A stretch of 64,000 nucleotides of DNA from NCBI GenBank assembly GCA_964447285.1, contig CAYURO010000016.1, positions 31,052-95,051 of the forward strand. The letters are read 5' to 3'. Positions 1 to 9,159 of this stretch are shown here, one piece after another; the stretch's first letter is position 1, and every line of letters starts with the position of its first letter. Below the pieces are notes generated by a model. That model made no database searches and was not told the origin of the DNA. It saw nothing but the letters and a program-made list of their open reading frames with translations. Made by a program: the position numbers and the translations under genes. The stretch comes from CAJBNH01 sp964447285. GTDB lineage: Bacteria; Myxococcota_A; UBA9042.

Positions 1-1
1 C

Positions 2-736
2 AACCGCAGCTGGGCCGCGTGGGCCGACCTCGTTGTGACCGTGGGCGGTGACGGCACTTTCCTGCGCGCCTCCCACTGCATCGCGGCCACGCCGGACAGC
101 GACGGGACGCCCATGCTCGGGGTCAACAGCGCGTCTGGCACCTCCGTCGGCTTCTTCTGCGCCGCGTCGGCCGAGGAGTTTGAGCCCCTGTTCCAGCAGA
201 TTCTGGCGGGCCAGCTGCGAAGTCGTGGCTTGTGGCGGCTGCAAGTCTCGCTGAACGACAGGCCGTTGCGCGATCTCGCGTTGAACGACGTCCTTTTGGC
301 CCACCGGGTGCCGGCAGAAACCTCGCGCTACACGCTTTCCCTCGACGGAGTACATCAGGACCAGAAGTCGTCCGGGCTGTGGGTGGCGACTGCGGCGGGC
401 TCGACGGCCGGCATCCGCGCGGCGGGCGGCAAGGTTCAGGAGATCGACTCGCGCGCCCTGCAATACCGCGTGCGGGAGTTGATGGCTTGGGCAGTTCGCG
501 GCGAGCCGCTGATGGGTGGCTTCACGTCCACCGGCCTTGAGATCGTGTCGCGCATGTCGACAGGCATGCTCTATCTGGACGGCGCCCATCGTCGCGCCTC
601 GTTCGGCTTTGGCGACAGGATCCGCTTCGAGCCCTCGCCCCGGCCGTTGCCGTGGATTGCGCCGGCGTCGTTGGACGAGAAGCGTCAGGCCCAGCTGGCC
701 GCGCAGGAAGCGGGCAAGGGCATCGGCACCCGCTAG
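2..736 (+). CDS. nadK: NAD kinase, C-terminal part (5' end outside window)
   Basis: ATP-dependent NAD kinase makes NADP from NAD in the cytoplasm. The reading frame is open from base 2, so the N-terminus lies upstream of the window; 244 residues are visible. The family signature GGDGT occurs about 12 residues into the visible part. An NDV motif follows (family NE/ND motif), and later a glycine-rich TAAGSTAG stretch sits where most NAD kinases have TPTGSTAY. The C-terminal half fits the all-beta NAD-kinase fold. The gene ends at TAG 734-736 and shares the tetranucleotide CTAG with the stop codon of the convergent membrane-protein gene. The substituted TPTGSTAY motif suggests a divergent subfamily, but the kinase assignment is secure. 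Confidence 0.85.
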   Translation, partial: NRSWAAWADLVVTVGGDGTFLRASHCIAATPDSDGTPMLGVNSASGTSVGFFCAASAEEFEPLFQQILAGQLRSRGLWRLQVSLNDRPLRDLALNDVLLAHRVPAETSRYTLSLDGVHQDQKSSGLWVATAAGSTAGIRAAGGKVQEIDSRALQYRVRELMAWAVRGEPLMGGFTSTGLEIVSRMSTGMLYLDGAHRRASFGFGDRIRFEPSPRPLPWIAPASLDEKRQAQLAAQEAGKGIGTR

Positions 737-1632
737 ACGTCAGCGTCTGGCGATGTTGCCGGTTCGTCGAGCCTGTGCAGCTCTGCTGGCAACGATGCAA
801 GGGGCCCAGGCACTGCCTTGGACCACCCATGGCCGCGCAGCCGAACCAGAGCGAATCCCGGCGAGGCCGTGTGGCCCATCGGGCAGCGATCCTCATACAT
901 GACGATGGACCCTGACGCATCCTTTGCCGGCATGTGCGCGGCACGGTCGCCCGCCTGCCATGCAGCGCGCAGACGGTCCGCGTCCGCCTGGTCCACCCGC
1001 CCCAGGTCCTTGCGATGCAGATAGCTTCCACAGCGAACGCAGGTCGGCTCGACCGTCAGGTTGCCGAGTGCGCGCTGGACCACAAGCGCCACGAAAGCCG
1101 CTTCTGCCGCAGCCATCAGCACGTGCAGCCACAGCGGCAACGGAGCGACGCGCGACACTCCCGCGGCCCTCCAGGCAAGCAGACCGGCTTTCAGTTGCAC
1201 CTGCATCGCACCGCGCCAGCCTCCGACACCGACTTGTGCCACCAGACCCGCATCGACGAGCTCGAGCGGCGTGTTGGCCCCCGACGCCGCGAAGTCGGCA
1301 GCGAGGTCCTCGCTGTGCTCGGCAACGTGCGTCGCTTGCTCCAGACGGAACAAGTAGGCGTCGGCCACCCGATAGGCTCCAAGCCACACCACGGCCGCCA
1401 CGATCGCCGCCGCCGTCAGACCCAGCGACGGCCGCACCCGGGTCAGATGCGCCAGAACCACCGCGACAAACGAAAGAGCAAGTGCGGCAAGCACATCGTA
1501 GAGTCCGAATACGACGACGACCTGAGCCGCGAGTCCCGACAACGTCCCCAGCGCAAGGGCGCAAATCACCAACACCACGCCAACGAGCAGCGTGCGAACG
1601 GGTTGAAGGCGGGGCGGGGGTCGGTCTGGCAC
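733..1632 (-). CDS. Membrane protein with C-terminal zinc-ribbon-like motif
   Basis: This 299-residue protein has no function I recognise. It has about four hydrophobic segments, near residues 14-34, 37-61, 70-90 and 165-186. A cytoplasmic-looking C-terminal region follows, with a C-x2-C pair (CVRCG) and later a C and H (RCPMGH) that could form a zinc ribbon. The GTG start at 1632 is preceded by AGGTGAG at suitable spacing. The gene lies 50 bp downstream of the coiled-coil lipoprotein gene on the same strand, so the two are probably co-transcribed. Its stop overlaps the NAD kinase stop in a shared CTAG. Confidence 0.7.
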   Translation of the reverse strand: MPDRPPPRLQPVRTLLVGVVLVICALALGTLSGLAAQVVVVFGLYDVLAALALSFVAVVLAHLTRVRPSLGLTAAAIVAAVVWLGAYRVADAYLFRLEQATHVAEHSEDLAADFAASGANTPLELVDAGLVAQVGVGGWRGAMQVQLKAGLLAWRAAGVSRVAPLPLWLHVLMAAAEAAFVALVVQRALGNLTVEPTCVRCGSYLHRKDLGRVDQADADRLRAAWQAGDRAAHMPAKDASGSIVMYEDRCPMGHTASPGFALVRLRGHGWSKAVPGPLASLPAELHRLDEPATSPDADV

Positions 1633-1682
1633 TGGCGGCTCACCTTTCGATGCGATTCAAGGGAGCTACGCCGAACGGTGCG

Positions 1683-2777
1683 TCAATCTAGCGGGTACAG
1701 CTTCGCAACGGCGAGCGCCATGTCGATGAATTCGACGACCTTCTCCGTTCCTTGCGCCACTTGCCACGTCGTCAGCGCGGCGATGCCGTCGTGCACGCGA
1801 ACATCGATCGGATCGAACGCGCGGAGCTGGAAGCCGACGTCGCCGGAAAGCAGGGGCTCAGGCGAGGTGCCGGGCGTCAGGCGCATCTTGTAGCCTTCGG
1901 GGATGCGGTCGTCCTGAATCTCCGGAGCGTCCAGATCCGGCAGATCGAGGCCGGGCGGGGGCGCAAGCGGGCCGAAGCGAACGACGGTGTGAGCGTGCAC
2001 GCGCGACAGCACCAAGGCGCGCATGAAGCCGTCTCCCTGACCCGTGCCGGGCGCACTGGCCTCCACCTTGATGACGAAGCCTTCGTACTCGCCCGTCAGC
2101 ACCGTTGTCGCTGAGCCCTGTTGGGTGGCGAGGCCCAGCGATTGGCCGGCCAGTGCCACCGGGTCGATGTGCCGACGCGCTGAGCGGAACAGGCCAACAC
2201 CAGCACCCGCGAGCACCACGCCCAGCGCAAGGAACAGTCCGACGATGCGCCAGTCGATGCGGCCTTCAGGCTTGGTGTCGTGGAGGCACTTGTCGACGAT
2301 GTCGGCCGGGTTCTCCAACTGCTTCACCGCGTCAGTCTTCTCGCCGCGGGCCCGCCGTTCGAGGATCGAGCGATTCTCATCAGCCAGTGCGTTGTTCTGC
2401 GTCACGGTCTCCAAGCCGCGGTCGGTGCAGTGGCGCACGACGTCGGTCGACAGCGCCAAATAGGCATCCCGCTTCTCGCGGAACTTGACCTCGCGGATCT
2501 TCGCCCAACGTTCGGCAAACCGCTGCTCGGCCCGCAGCAGTTCTGCGTTGTCGTATTGGTCGGGATTCTCGCCGCGGTTCTCGGCTTCCCTCTTGCGGTC
2601 CCGCTGGTAATCGACGAGCGCCTTGTCCTGCTCGAGGTCCGCGCGGACGTTCGCGAGCTTGGTCGCCTCTTCCGGAGTGGCCGTCGTGATATCGGCGATC
2701 TCTGTGCAGCCTGCCAACGCGAGCAACGCCAGCGTGGGCAACCACAGGAGACCGAGGATGTGCGAGCGAGTGGGCAT
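1683..2777 (-). CDS. Lipoprotein with coiled coil and internal transmembrane segment
   Basis: This is a 364-residue protein of unknown function. The ATG at 2777 is preceded by GGAGGT with a 5-nt spacer, so this start is preferred over longer open frames. The N-terminus is a lipoprotein signal ending in LLALAGC with the lipidated Cys at about residue 24. A charged, helical, coiled-coil-like region follows (about residues 35-160). Then comes a hydrophobic segment (IVGLFLALGVVLAGAGVGLF, about residues 182-201) and a soluble C-terminal domain rich in beta structure. The combination of lipid anchor and second membrane segment suggests an envelope protein. It is probably the first gene of a two-gene unit with the membrane protein at 733-1632. 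A promoter candidate lies at 2974-3002. Confidence 0.72.
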   Translation of the reverse strand: MPTRSHILGLLWLPTLALLALAGCTEIADITTATPEEATKLANVRADLEQDKALVDYQRDRKREAENRGENPDQYDNAELLRAEQRFAERWAKIREVKFREKRDAYLALSTDVVRHCTDRGLETVTQNNALADENRSILERRARGEKTDAVKQLENPADIVDKCLHDTKPEGRIDWRIVGLFLALGVVLAGAGVGLFRSARRHIDPVALAGQSLGLATQQGSATTVLTGEYEGFVIKVEASAPGTGQGDGFMRALVLSRVHAHTVVRFGPLAPPPGLDLPDLDAPEIQDDRIPEGYKMRLTPGTSPEPLLSGDVGFQLRAFDPIDVRVHDGIAALTTWQVAQGTEKVVEFIDMALAVAKLYPLD

Positions 2778-3164
2778 GCGGGACCTCCGACTCGGGCGAA
2801 CCGACCCACGCGGGGCAGGCGGTAGTACGAAGATGGCCCATCGCATTCGGCGCCGTGACCATCGGGGCCGGGCGTGGCGAGGGCTGGAGAAGTGGGGCTG
2901 GGCGCTGTTCCAGAACCTGATACGGCACCGGTAGCGGCATGCGGGGGACACACCCCCACCGCACATCGCGAGGATGTTAGCATGGAGGTCGCAGCAGCGC
3001 AATCTAGATGTTGCCTGCAATTCAGCGGGGTTGGAGCGCATTCCGATGGGGAGGCGGGTGCGCGGAGCCGTGGCCGCTCTGGCGAACCCGTTGACCTGCG
3101 TGCATGCTGGCAGCAGTCCTGCCGTCCATGGCGCTGAGAACACCGTCCTTTCCCTCGAAGGTCC
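2778..3164. other. Divergent intergenic region, 387 bp
   Basis: This is the gene-free stretch between the leftward lipoprotein gene and the rightward four-gene operon. It holds a leftward promoter candidate (2974-3002) and about 190 nt of lipoprotein leader. A locally A+T-richer patch lies around 2965-3025. I see no convincing coding frame, no RNA gene, and no clear rightward promoter for the operon that starts at 3165. Confidence 0.6.
2974..3002 (-). promoter_or_regulatory. Putative sigma70-type promoter for lipoprotein gene
   Basis: On the minus strand, TTGCGC (3002-2997) and TAACAT (2979-2974) are separated by exactly 17 bp. The -35 matches the TTGCGC seen at other putative promoters in this window. 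Transcription would start near 2967, about 190 nt upstream of the ATG at 2777. Confidence 0.45.
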
Positions 3165-4919
3165 ATGTCGTCCCCTCCGTGCCCCCGCTCTTGCCGCCCT
3201 GTGCACGGTCGCGCCGTTCGGTTGGCGACGGTCGTGGCACTGGCGTGCGTGGCGACGGCCTCGTTGCCCGGCCCTGCGGAAGCGCTGCGGGTGCGACTTC
3301 GGGCGCGCACGGCACTGACGCTGCAGTTGGAGGTCGGCGGTGCGGGACTGACCGTCACGGGGCAGTTGGAAGACTCGCGGGGCAAGCCGGTAGCGGCTGC
3401 CGGCGTTGTCGTACGCGCTTTGCCCGACAAGGGGGACGGAGCACCGCCCGCCCGTCAGGAACGGCTTGCATCGACGGACGCAGCGGGCCGGTTCGAGGTG
3501 TTGTTTCCGCGCAGTGCGCTGGGCGCGACAGAGAGAACCTGGCAGATCGAAGGGCGATTTGCAGGTGGACCAGAGCACGGGGAGTCAGTGGCCACGCAGA
3601 CGGTGGACCTGGCCAAGCCGGACGCGACACTCGTATTGGCGCTGGAGACGGAGCGAGTTCGCTCGTCACAAGTCACGCTTGCCATGGACGTCGAGGCGCG
3701 TGCTGGCGACTGGCCGATCGCCGGAGGTGCCGTGCAGCTGGCCGTGGACGGTCGGCCGCTGCTGGTGTTGCGGACGGCAGCGGACGGTCGGGCGACTGCG
3801 CAGCTTTCGGTGGCAACGCTGGGCGGGCCGGGGCTTCACCGCCTGACGGCCCGGATCGAGCCGGGCGACGTCCACAACGGCGCGGAGGCGGGGCGTCGAC
3901 TGGAGCTCGTGACGGCCGTGGAGGTCGAGCTGTCCCTGACGCAAGGGCACAAGGGCAAGGTGTGCGGTGAGGGCGACTGGTGCTTGGCGGGCGCGGTTCT
4001 TGCGTTGGAGGGGGCGGTTCGTCACCCGGTGCCATCTGCCACGGTGGGGCTGCACGCCGACGGGCATCAGCTGGGTCTACTGGTGACGGATTTGGACGGG
4101 CGTTTTGCGGGCGTGTTGCGCGGGGCAGTTTTGTCGACGCTGTTTCCCCCAGGCGCGGTCGGCGTGGTCGCGCGGGCCTATGTGCCGGCTCCTTTTCATG
4201 AAACAGGACTGAGTGCGATCGCAGTCGTCGATGTGCCGCCGCCGCCGGGTCTATCGGGCTGGTGGTACGGTGGTCCGCTGATCGGCCTTGCGTTGGCAGC
4301 GGTGCTGTTGCGGTGGAACTCCCGTCGGCGGGAACGCGCCCTGTTGGCTCAGGACGAGGCGAAGTCTGCGGGACTGCCGGACGAGGCGGTGCGGCGGGTT
4401 GGACCAGGGGGACAGCCCTCGTGCGTCGTCCGCGGTCGGATCGTGCACGGCGAAACTGGCCGCCCGGTTGCCGGAGAGCTGCACTTGCTGCTGGAAGGGG
4501 CGCCGAAGACGGTGGAAATCTCCTGTCCTTCTGGGATATTCGACCTGCATGGGCTGCCCCCCGGCCGACATCGGCTGAGGGTCGCCTGCGTCGAGCATGA
4601 GCCGCTGGACATTGGGTTGGTTCTGCCCCACGACGGTGTGTTCGACGGGTGTGAGCTGCTGCCGTCGAGCTGTCGCGCGGTGGTGAGAGGCAGTTTTGCC
4701 GGTGTGCTGCGCCGGGTGACCGGTATGGGCGTGGACTGGCGCATGGAGACCCCGCGCGACGTCGAGCCGCGGTGGGCGGCGGGCGTGCGGCGCGGACACG
4801 GCGAGGTGCGGGACGCGGTACGCAAGGTCGAGCGGGCGTTGTACGGAGCGCGCACGGACCCTGACACTGCCAAGGAGACCCAGCAGGCGATCTCGAAGGT
4901 CGACGAGGTGCAGCGATGA
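3165..4919 (+). CDS. Secreted/membrane protein with Ig- and carboxypeptidase-regulatory-like beta domains
   Basis: First gene of a tightly packed operon; 584 residues. A hydrophobic N-terminal segment ending near PAEA (about residue 40) looks like a signal peptide. A long region with repeated beta-sandwich features follows: phrases such as 'D..G+PVAAAGV', 'DAAGRFEV' and 'DLDGRFAG' are typical of carboxypeptidase-regulatory-like or bacterial Ig-like modules. One transmembrane helix lies near residues 365-382 (WYGGPLIGLALAAVLLRW), then a cytoplasmic part with another such module (HGETGRPVAGEL ... DLHGLPPGRHRL) and a charged C-terminus. Its TGA overlaps the next ATG (ATGA at 4916). The linkage to DUF4350, MoxR and DUF58 genes suggests a role in envelope-complex assembly; the function is unknown. 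The start is uncertain, since a GTG near 3201 would give a shorter signal peptide. Confidence 0.72.
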   Translation: MSSPPCPRSCRPVHGRAVRLATVVALACVATASLPGPAEALRVRLRARTALTLQLEVGGAGLTVTGQLEDSRGKPVAAAGVVVRALPDKGDGAPPARQERLASTDAAGRFEVLFPRSALGATERTWQIEGRFAGGPEHGESVATQTVDLAKPDATLVLALETERVRSSQVTLAMDVEARAGDWPIAGGAVQLAVDGRPLLVLRTAADGRATAQLSVATLGGPGLHRLTARIEPGDVHNGAEAGRRLELVTAVEVELSLTQGHKGKVCGEGDWCLAGAVLALEGAVRHPVPSATVGLHADGHQLGLLVTDLDGRFAGVLRGAVLSTLFPPGAVGVVARAYVPAPFHETGLSAIAVVDVPPPPGLSGWWYGGPLIGLALAAVLLRWNSRRRERALLAQDEAKSAGLPDEAVRRVGPGGQPSCVVRGRIVHGETGRPVAGELHLLLEGAPKTVEISCPSGIFDLHGLPPGRHRLRVACVEHEPLDIGLVLPHDGVFDGCELLPSSCRAVVRGSFAGVLRRVTGMGVDWRMETPRDVEPRWAAGVRRGHGEVRDAVRKVERALYGARTDPDTAKETQQAISKVDEVQR

Positions 4920-6379
4920 AGCGCACCGCATGGCTGCTTCTGCCATTCGCGTGGGCATTGGCGGCGACCGCGGCCTTTGCTGCGGAGGATTTTGACCCGA
5001 AATCCGCAGATTGGAATGGCCTGGCTGGCCTGCTCGAGACCGCCGGGCTGGCCAAGGTCGAGGTCGAACTGCTGCCTGTGCTGGATTGGTCGACGATTGC
5101 GACCGAGGACGTGTTGTTCGTGCTCGCGCCGCAGACGGCTCCCCAAGGTGAGTCGTTGCGGAGCCTTGAGCGGTTTGTCGACTCCGGCGGCCGCCTGATG
5201 GTGGCCGATGACTTTGGGGCGGGCGACGCGTGGTTGCGTCCGTTCGGCATCGAGCTGCTGGACCGCGCGGGGCGGCAGCAGGCGCGCTTCCTGGACCTCG
5301 AGCACTTGCCGCAAGTGCGCGTCGATCCGGAGCCGGAGACCGTGATGGCGGCCCGCCGTTGGATGGCCCCCAAGGCACGGCTGACGCCAGCGGAGTTCCT
5401 GAGCCACGACGTGAACGACCCGGTTGTCCTGAATCATCCTGCGGCGTTGCGTGTGTCCTCGGCGCTGGCGGCTGACCGTCTGGCGGTGCTGTGGGGACGC
5501 TATGATGAGCCGGGGTTGGGGTGGCTGGCGGAGGCAGATCGGGGCGCGGGGCGGGTGCTGGCGATCGCCGATCCGAGCCTGTTCATCACGTCCATGCTCT
5601 CGAAATTCCACGACAACAAACAGTTCACTGCCAATGTGCTGCGCTACTCGTGTGTGGCCTCGCGGCCGTGCAAAGTGAAGCTGGCGGTGCGGATTGACGA
5701 GGTGCGAGGCCGTTTTCAGGGGCTCCCGATCGACCGAAACACCGACTTGCGGTCCGGTCTGGAGGTGCTGCAGCGCGCCCTCGAGTGGCTGGCGACCGCA
5801 CTGCGGGGGCCGTTGGTGGCTCCAGCACTGCTGGCGACTCTGCTGTTCTTGCTGGCTTGGCCGCCGTGGCGTCTGGCGCGTTCGCCGCAGCCCGAAGTTC
5901 CGCCGCGGACCGCCGGACTCCGACGCGAGAGCGCGCGCCTGACGGCCATCGGCGCTTGGCTGTCACATGACCACGCGGACTACCGTCGCCCCGCCCGGCT
6001 GCTGGCGGCCCACTTGGGGCGGCAACTGGAGGCCGCCGAGCGGATGGAACTGTCTGACGGGCAAGGGGAAGCCATCCATGCCCCTCGCGCACCATCCGGT
6101 CGGGGGGCTCGCATGGGCGCCATCCTGTCGGACACGGGCTTTGGACTGACCGGTCGGACCCAGACCATCGACAGGTTGGTTCGCCGTGGTCGATGCTCTG
6201 CTCAGGCCGCTGACCGCCTGCGCAAGGTGTTCCGCGAACTGGAGTTGGTCAGCCGGGACGATGGTGAGCCCCTGAACCGGTCCGACTTCACAAGGTTATC
6301 CGCAGAGGTCGAGTGGGCCGAGTCACTGATCGGCTACACCCGCGACCCGGCCGTGGTCCGCAACGAGGAGAATGCATGA
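4916..6379 (+). CDS. DUF4350-type membrane protein
   Basis: 487 residues. A clear signal peptide (LLLPFAWALAATAAFA, cleavage around residue 22) is followed by a soluble domain. That domain contains the pattern typical of DUF4350 proteins: a Rossmann-like 'LFVLAPQT ... LRSLERFVDSGGRLMVADDFGAG'. A transmembrane helix lies near residues 300-320 (LVAPALLATLLFLLAWPPW), followed by a charged cytoplasmic tail. DUF4350 genes are commonly found next to MoxR ATPase and DUF58 genes, exactly as here. The start ATG overlaps the previous stop by 4 nt and the stop overlaps the moxR-like start by 4 nt, indicating translational coupling. The molecular role is not established. Confidence 0.8.
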   Translation: MKRTAWLLLPFAWALAATAAFAAEDFDPKSADWNGLAGLLETAGLAKVEVELLPVLDWSTIATEDVLFVLAPQTAPQGESLRSLERFVDSGGRLMVADDFGAGDAWLRPFGIELLDRAGRQQARFLDLEHLPQVRVDPEPETVMAARRWMAPKARLTPAEFLSHDVNDPVVLNHPAALRVSSALAADRLAVLWGRYDEPGLGWLAEADRGAGRVLAIADPSLFITSMLSKFHDNKQFTANVLRYSCVASRPCKVKLAVRIDEVRGRFQGLPIDRNTDLRSGLEVLQRALEWLATALRGPLVAPALLATLLFLLAWPPWRLARSPQPEVPPRTAGLRRESARLTAIGAWLSHDHADYRRPARLLAAHLGRQLEAAERMELSDGQGEAIHAPRAPSGRGARMGAILSDTGFGLTGRTQTIDRLVRRGRCSAQAADRLRKVFRELELVSRDDGEPLNRSDFTRLSAEVEWAESLIGYTRDPAVVRNEENA

Positions 6380-7422
6380 TGACGCCAGACGAATCCGTGA
6401 TGCCCATCGCCTTGGACCACCATCGGTTGGCCACCGTGGCGGCGTTTCGCGACCGGGTCACCGCCGAAGTGTCGCGCGTGTACATCGGCTCTGACGAAGT
6501 GGTGCTGCTGGTGCTGGCCGCCATGCTGGCCCGTGGTCACGTGCTGCTGGAGGGCGTGCCCGGTCTGGCCAAGACCACGCTGGCCAAGGCGATGGCGCAG
6601 GCCGTCGGTTGCCAGTTTCGTCGGGTGCAGTTCACGCCCGACCTGCTGCCTGCTGACATTACGGGCACTTACGTCTTCAATCAGAAGCTCCACGAGTTTG
6701 AGTTGCGCCGGGGACCGCTGTTTGCCCAGGTGGTATTGGCCGACGAGATCAACCGTGCCCCAGCCAAGACCCAGTCGGCCCTGCTGGAGGCGATGCAGGA
6801 GCGGCAGGTGACGATCGAAGGCGAGACGCTGCCTTTGCCCGAGCCGTTTCTGGTCCTGGCCACGCAGAACCCGGTGGAGCAGGAGGGCGTGTACCTGTTG
6901 CCCGAGGCGCAGATCGACCGCTTTCTCGTGCGAATTCGTCTGGATTATCCCAGTGCTGCCGACGAGTTGCGGATGCTGCAGACCTATGACCAACCGGTAC
7001 AGGGCGTGCGGGCGGTTGCCGGAGCGGACGACATCCTGGGCTTCTCAGCGGCCGCGGACGCCGTGCATGTCGAAGAGAAGCTGATGCAGTACGCCGTACG
7101 GCTGGTGCAGGCCACGCGCGCGCACGGGCGTGTCGCGCTGGGTGCCTCCCCGCGAGCGACGTTGGGGCTGATGCGGCTGGCCAAGGCGTGGGCGCTGCTG
7201 GCGGGGCGGGACTATGTGTCGCCCGATGACCTTCGGCGGCTGGCCACGCCGGTCCTCGAGCACCGTGTGATGGTGACCACCGACGCGGCCATCGAGGGGA
7301 TCTCCGCTTCCGCGGTCGTGCGGGACGTCCTGGCGAAGACCAAGCTGCAGGAGGGTACGCCGGGTGTGGCAGTCCCCAGACCGGACCTGATTCTGGACCC
7401 GCGCACGGGAGACGCGACGTAA
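6376..7422 (+). CDS. MoxR-family AAA+ ATPase
   Basis: 348-residue AAA+ ATPase of the MoxR family, which acts as a chaperone-like assembly factor, often for proteins with VWA domains. Walker A is GVPGLAKT (residues 60-67). Walker B is VVLADEINRA (about 119-128), and the MoxR-typical ATQNPVEQEGVYLLPEAQIDRF region provides sensor 1 and flanking motifs. The start ATG at 6376 overlaps the DUF4350 stop (ATGATG) and is preceded by GAGGAG; a longer frame upstream would run deep into the previous gene. The DUF58 gene follows after one base. Its probable partner is the DUF58 protein encoded next. Confidence 0.92.
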   Translation: MMTPDESVMPIALDHHRLATVAAFRDRVTAEVSRVYIGSDEVVLLVLAAMLARGHVLLEGVPGLAKTTLAKAMAQAVGCQFRRVQFTPDLLPADITGTYVFNQKLHEFELRRGPLFAQVVLADEINRAPAKTQSALLEAMQERQVTIEGETLPLPEPFLVLATQNPVEQEGVYLLPEAQIDRFLVRIRLDYPSAADELRMLQTYDQPVQGVRAVAGADDILGFSAAADAVHVEEKLMQYAVRLVQATRAHGRVALGASPRATLGLMRLAKAWALLAGRDYVSPDDLRRLATPVLEHRVMVTTDAAIEGISASAVVRDVLAKTKLQEGTPGVAVPRPDLILDPRTGDAT

Positions 7423-7423
7423 C

Positions 7424-9070
7424 ATGTTGGAATTCCGGGGACGGATGCTGCTGGCGATTGCGGTCGGTCTGGTGGCGGCGGGCATCGTCCTGTCGCTTGC
7501 CGGAGCCGTGTTGGCCGGCGTGGTGCTGATCCTCGGCTTGACGGCGGAGTTGTTGCGGATTCGGGGTGCGACCCGTCGGCGTCGGCCACCGCTGGGCGTC
7601 ACGGCGCGGATGACGGTGCACGACGCCCGGTCGCCATCGGGCGAGACGCGGCTGACTTCGCATCGCGCCGGCAAGTGGGTGCCGTTGCGGTTTCGGCTGG
7701 ATGTGCCGGACGGATTCGCCTCCAGCCGCCTTGACCTGCGGGAGTGGTGGACCAGTCCGGGCATCGACCTGACCGAGTCGGCGCCGCGCAGTGTCCTGTT
7801 GCCGGCGGGCGGGGTCGAGCTGGACCTGCAAGCGCTGGCGCTGAATGCGGCCGTGCACCGGATCCTCGGGGTTCACGGGCGGTTGACCGACCCGGCCGGG
7901 TTGGTGTCAGTCCCGGTATTTCTGCCCAGCCCTTGCGAGATCGCGGTGCTGCCCCGGTCGCTGCCGATCGACTTGCGGCGGGTTGCAGAGACGCGGCGAA
8001 TGGCGCCGCGGTCGGCGGGGGCGCAGCGGCCGGACAAGGTGCAGGGACCTGGCGACGACCTGCGCGAGCTGCGAGAGCACGTGCCAGGCGACCCGTTCAA
8101 GCACATCGCCTGGAAGGCGTCTGCGCGGCGCGGTCGGCTGATGAGTCGCAGCTTCGAACGCGAGCGCACGCGGTCGCTGTACGTGGTGTTGGACACGGGC
8201 TCGACCATGCGCGACGGACGTCCCGGGCGAGGGCCGCTGGATCAGGCGATGGACCTCGTGCATTCGCTTGCGGAGGCCAGTGCTCGCGGGCATGACCCGT
8301 TTGGTCTCGCGCTGGTCGACGGGCGCGTGGTGGACAGACGACCGGTGCTGGAGGGAGTGGCGGCCATTCGCGATGCCGATCGGGCGCTGTTGGACATCCG
8401 CCGGGCGGTGGCGGAGGACCTGACGCCTCTGGAAGAAGAGGAACTCGCAAGCGTTGTTGCGGGGTACCTGACTGCGGTCGAGCGCGTGCCGTTGCCTGCG
8501 GACGGCCAGGAGCCCCACCTTCGGGCACGCTTTCGCCAACGTCTCGTGATGGCTGCTCTGGCCCGACTACCCGAGCGCGAGCGACTGCCGATGTTGCGGG
8601 GACCAGAGCCCAGTGCGCGCGCTGATCTGGCGATTTTGCGGCGGTTCTGCCGTGCCATGGACCTGACGCTGCCCTACCGCAGTGCGCTCTCTCCCGCGCA
8701 TCGCGTCGAGGGCCTGGTCGCAGGAGTGGCCGCGGCGATGACTGCGCGCAAGGGACCGTTTGCCATCGTTATCATCTCTGATTTCAGGCGGTTGTCAGGT
8801 GTTTGTGCGCCGTTGTGGCAGGCCTTCGCGCGCGCCCGGGCGGCGGGCCATCGGGTACTGGCCGTTGCGGTGCGCGAGGTCGAGGAGCGTGACGTGTTGG
8901 ACCTGGTTCCGGATGCCAACGACGCCGACACGGCGCGGGGGCTCCTGCAGGCCGATGCCGCGGCGCGCCGCCAGCTGCTGGATGAGTTGGAGGACGGCTG
9001 TCGTCGGGCGGGCGCGGCGTTTCTTCCCGACCCGGACCCCGACGAGCTCGTGGCGCTCTGGCGTCAATGA
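7424..9070 (+). CDS. DUF58 domain protein (MoxR partner)
   Basis: 548 residues. Two hydrophobic stretches at residues 8-45 suggest an N-terminal membrane hairpin. A beta-rich region follows, then the DUF58 hallmark 'DPFKHIAWKASARRG' near residue 223 and a VWA-like segment (YVVLDTGSTMRDG) that keeps the D-x-G/S-x-S-like metal-site pattern. The C-terminal third resembles the rest of a VWA fold (FAIVIISDFRRLSG). DUF58 proteins are standard genetic partners of MoxR ATPases. The gene begins 1 bp after the MoxR stop and ends the operon; the next gene has its own promoter candidate. Confidence 0.88.
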   Translation: MLEFRGRMLLAIAVGLVAAGIVLSLAGAVLAGVVLILGLTAELLRIRGATRRRRPPLGVTARMTVHDARSPSGETRLTSHRAGKWVPLRFRLDVPDGFASSRLDLREWWTSPGIDLTESAPRSVLLPAGGVELDLQALALNAAVHRILGVHGRLTDPAGLVSVPVFLPSPCEIAVLPRSLPIDLRRVAETRRMAPRSAGAQRPDKVQGPGDDLRELREHVPGDPFKHIAWKASARRGRLMSRSFERERTRSLYVVLDTGSTMRDGRPGRGPLDQAMDLVHSLAEASARGHDPFGLALVDGRVVDRRPVLEGVAAIRDADRALLDIRRAVAEDLTPLEEEELASVVAGYLTAVERVPLPADGQEPHLRARFRQRLVMAALARLPERERLPMLRGPEPSARADLAILRRFCRAMDLTLPYRSALSPAHRVEGLVAGVAAAMTARKGPFAIVIISDFRRLSGVCAPLWQAFARARAAGHRVLAVAVREVEERDVLDLVPDANDADTARGLLQADAAARRQLLDELEDGCRRAGAAFLPDPDPDELVALWRQ

Positions 9071-9102
9071 CCCAGTGACGATGGCGGCTTCCTTCCCCCC
9101 CC

Positions 9103-9132
9103 TTGCTGCCGCGGCCGCGCCCCGCGCATACT
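9103..9132 (+). promoter_or_regulatory. Putative promoter for WYL regulator
   Basis: TTGCTG (9103-9108) and CATACT (9127-9132) are spaced by 18 bp, in the short gap after the DUF58 gene. Transcription would start near 9139, about 20 nt upstream of the ATG at 9160. Each box matches consensus only partly. Confidence 0.4.
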
Positions 9133-9159
9133 GCCACGTCATCGCTGGAGGAAGCTGTC

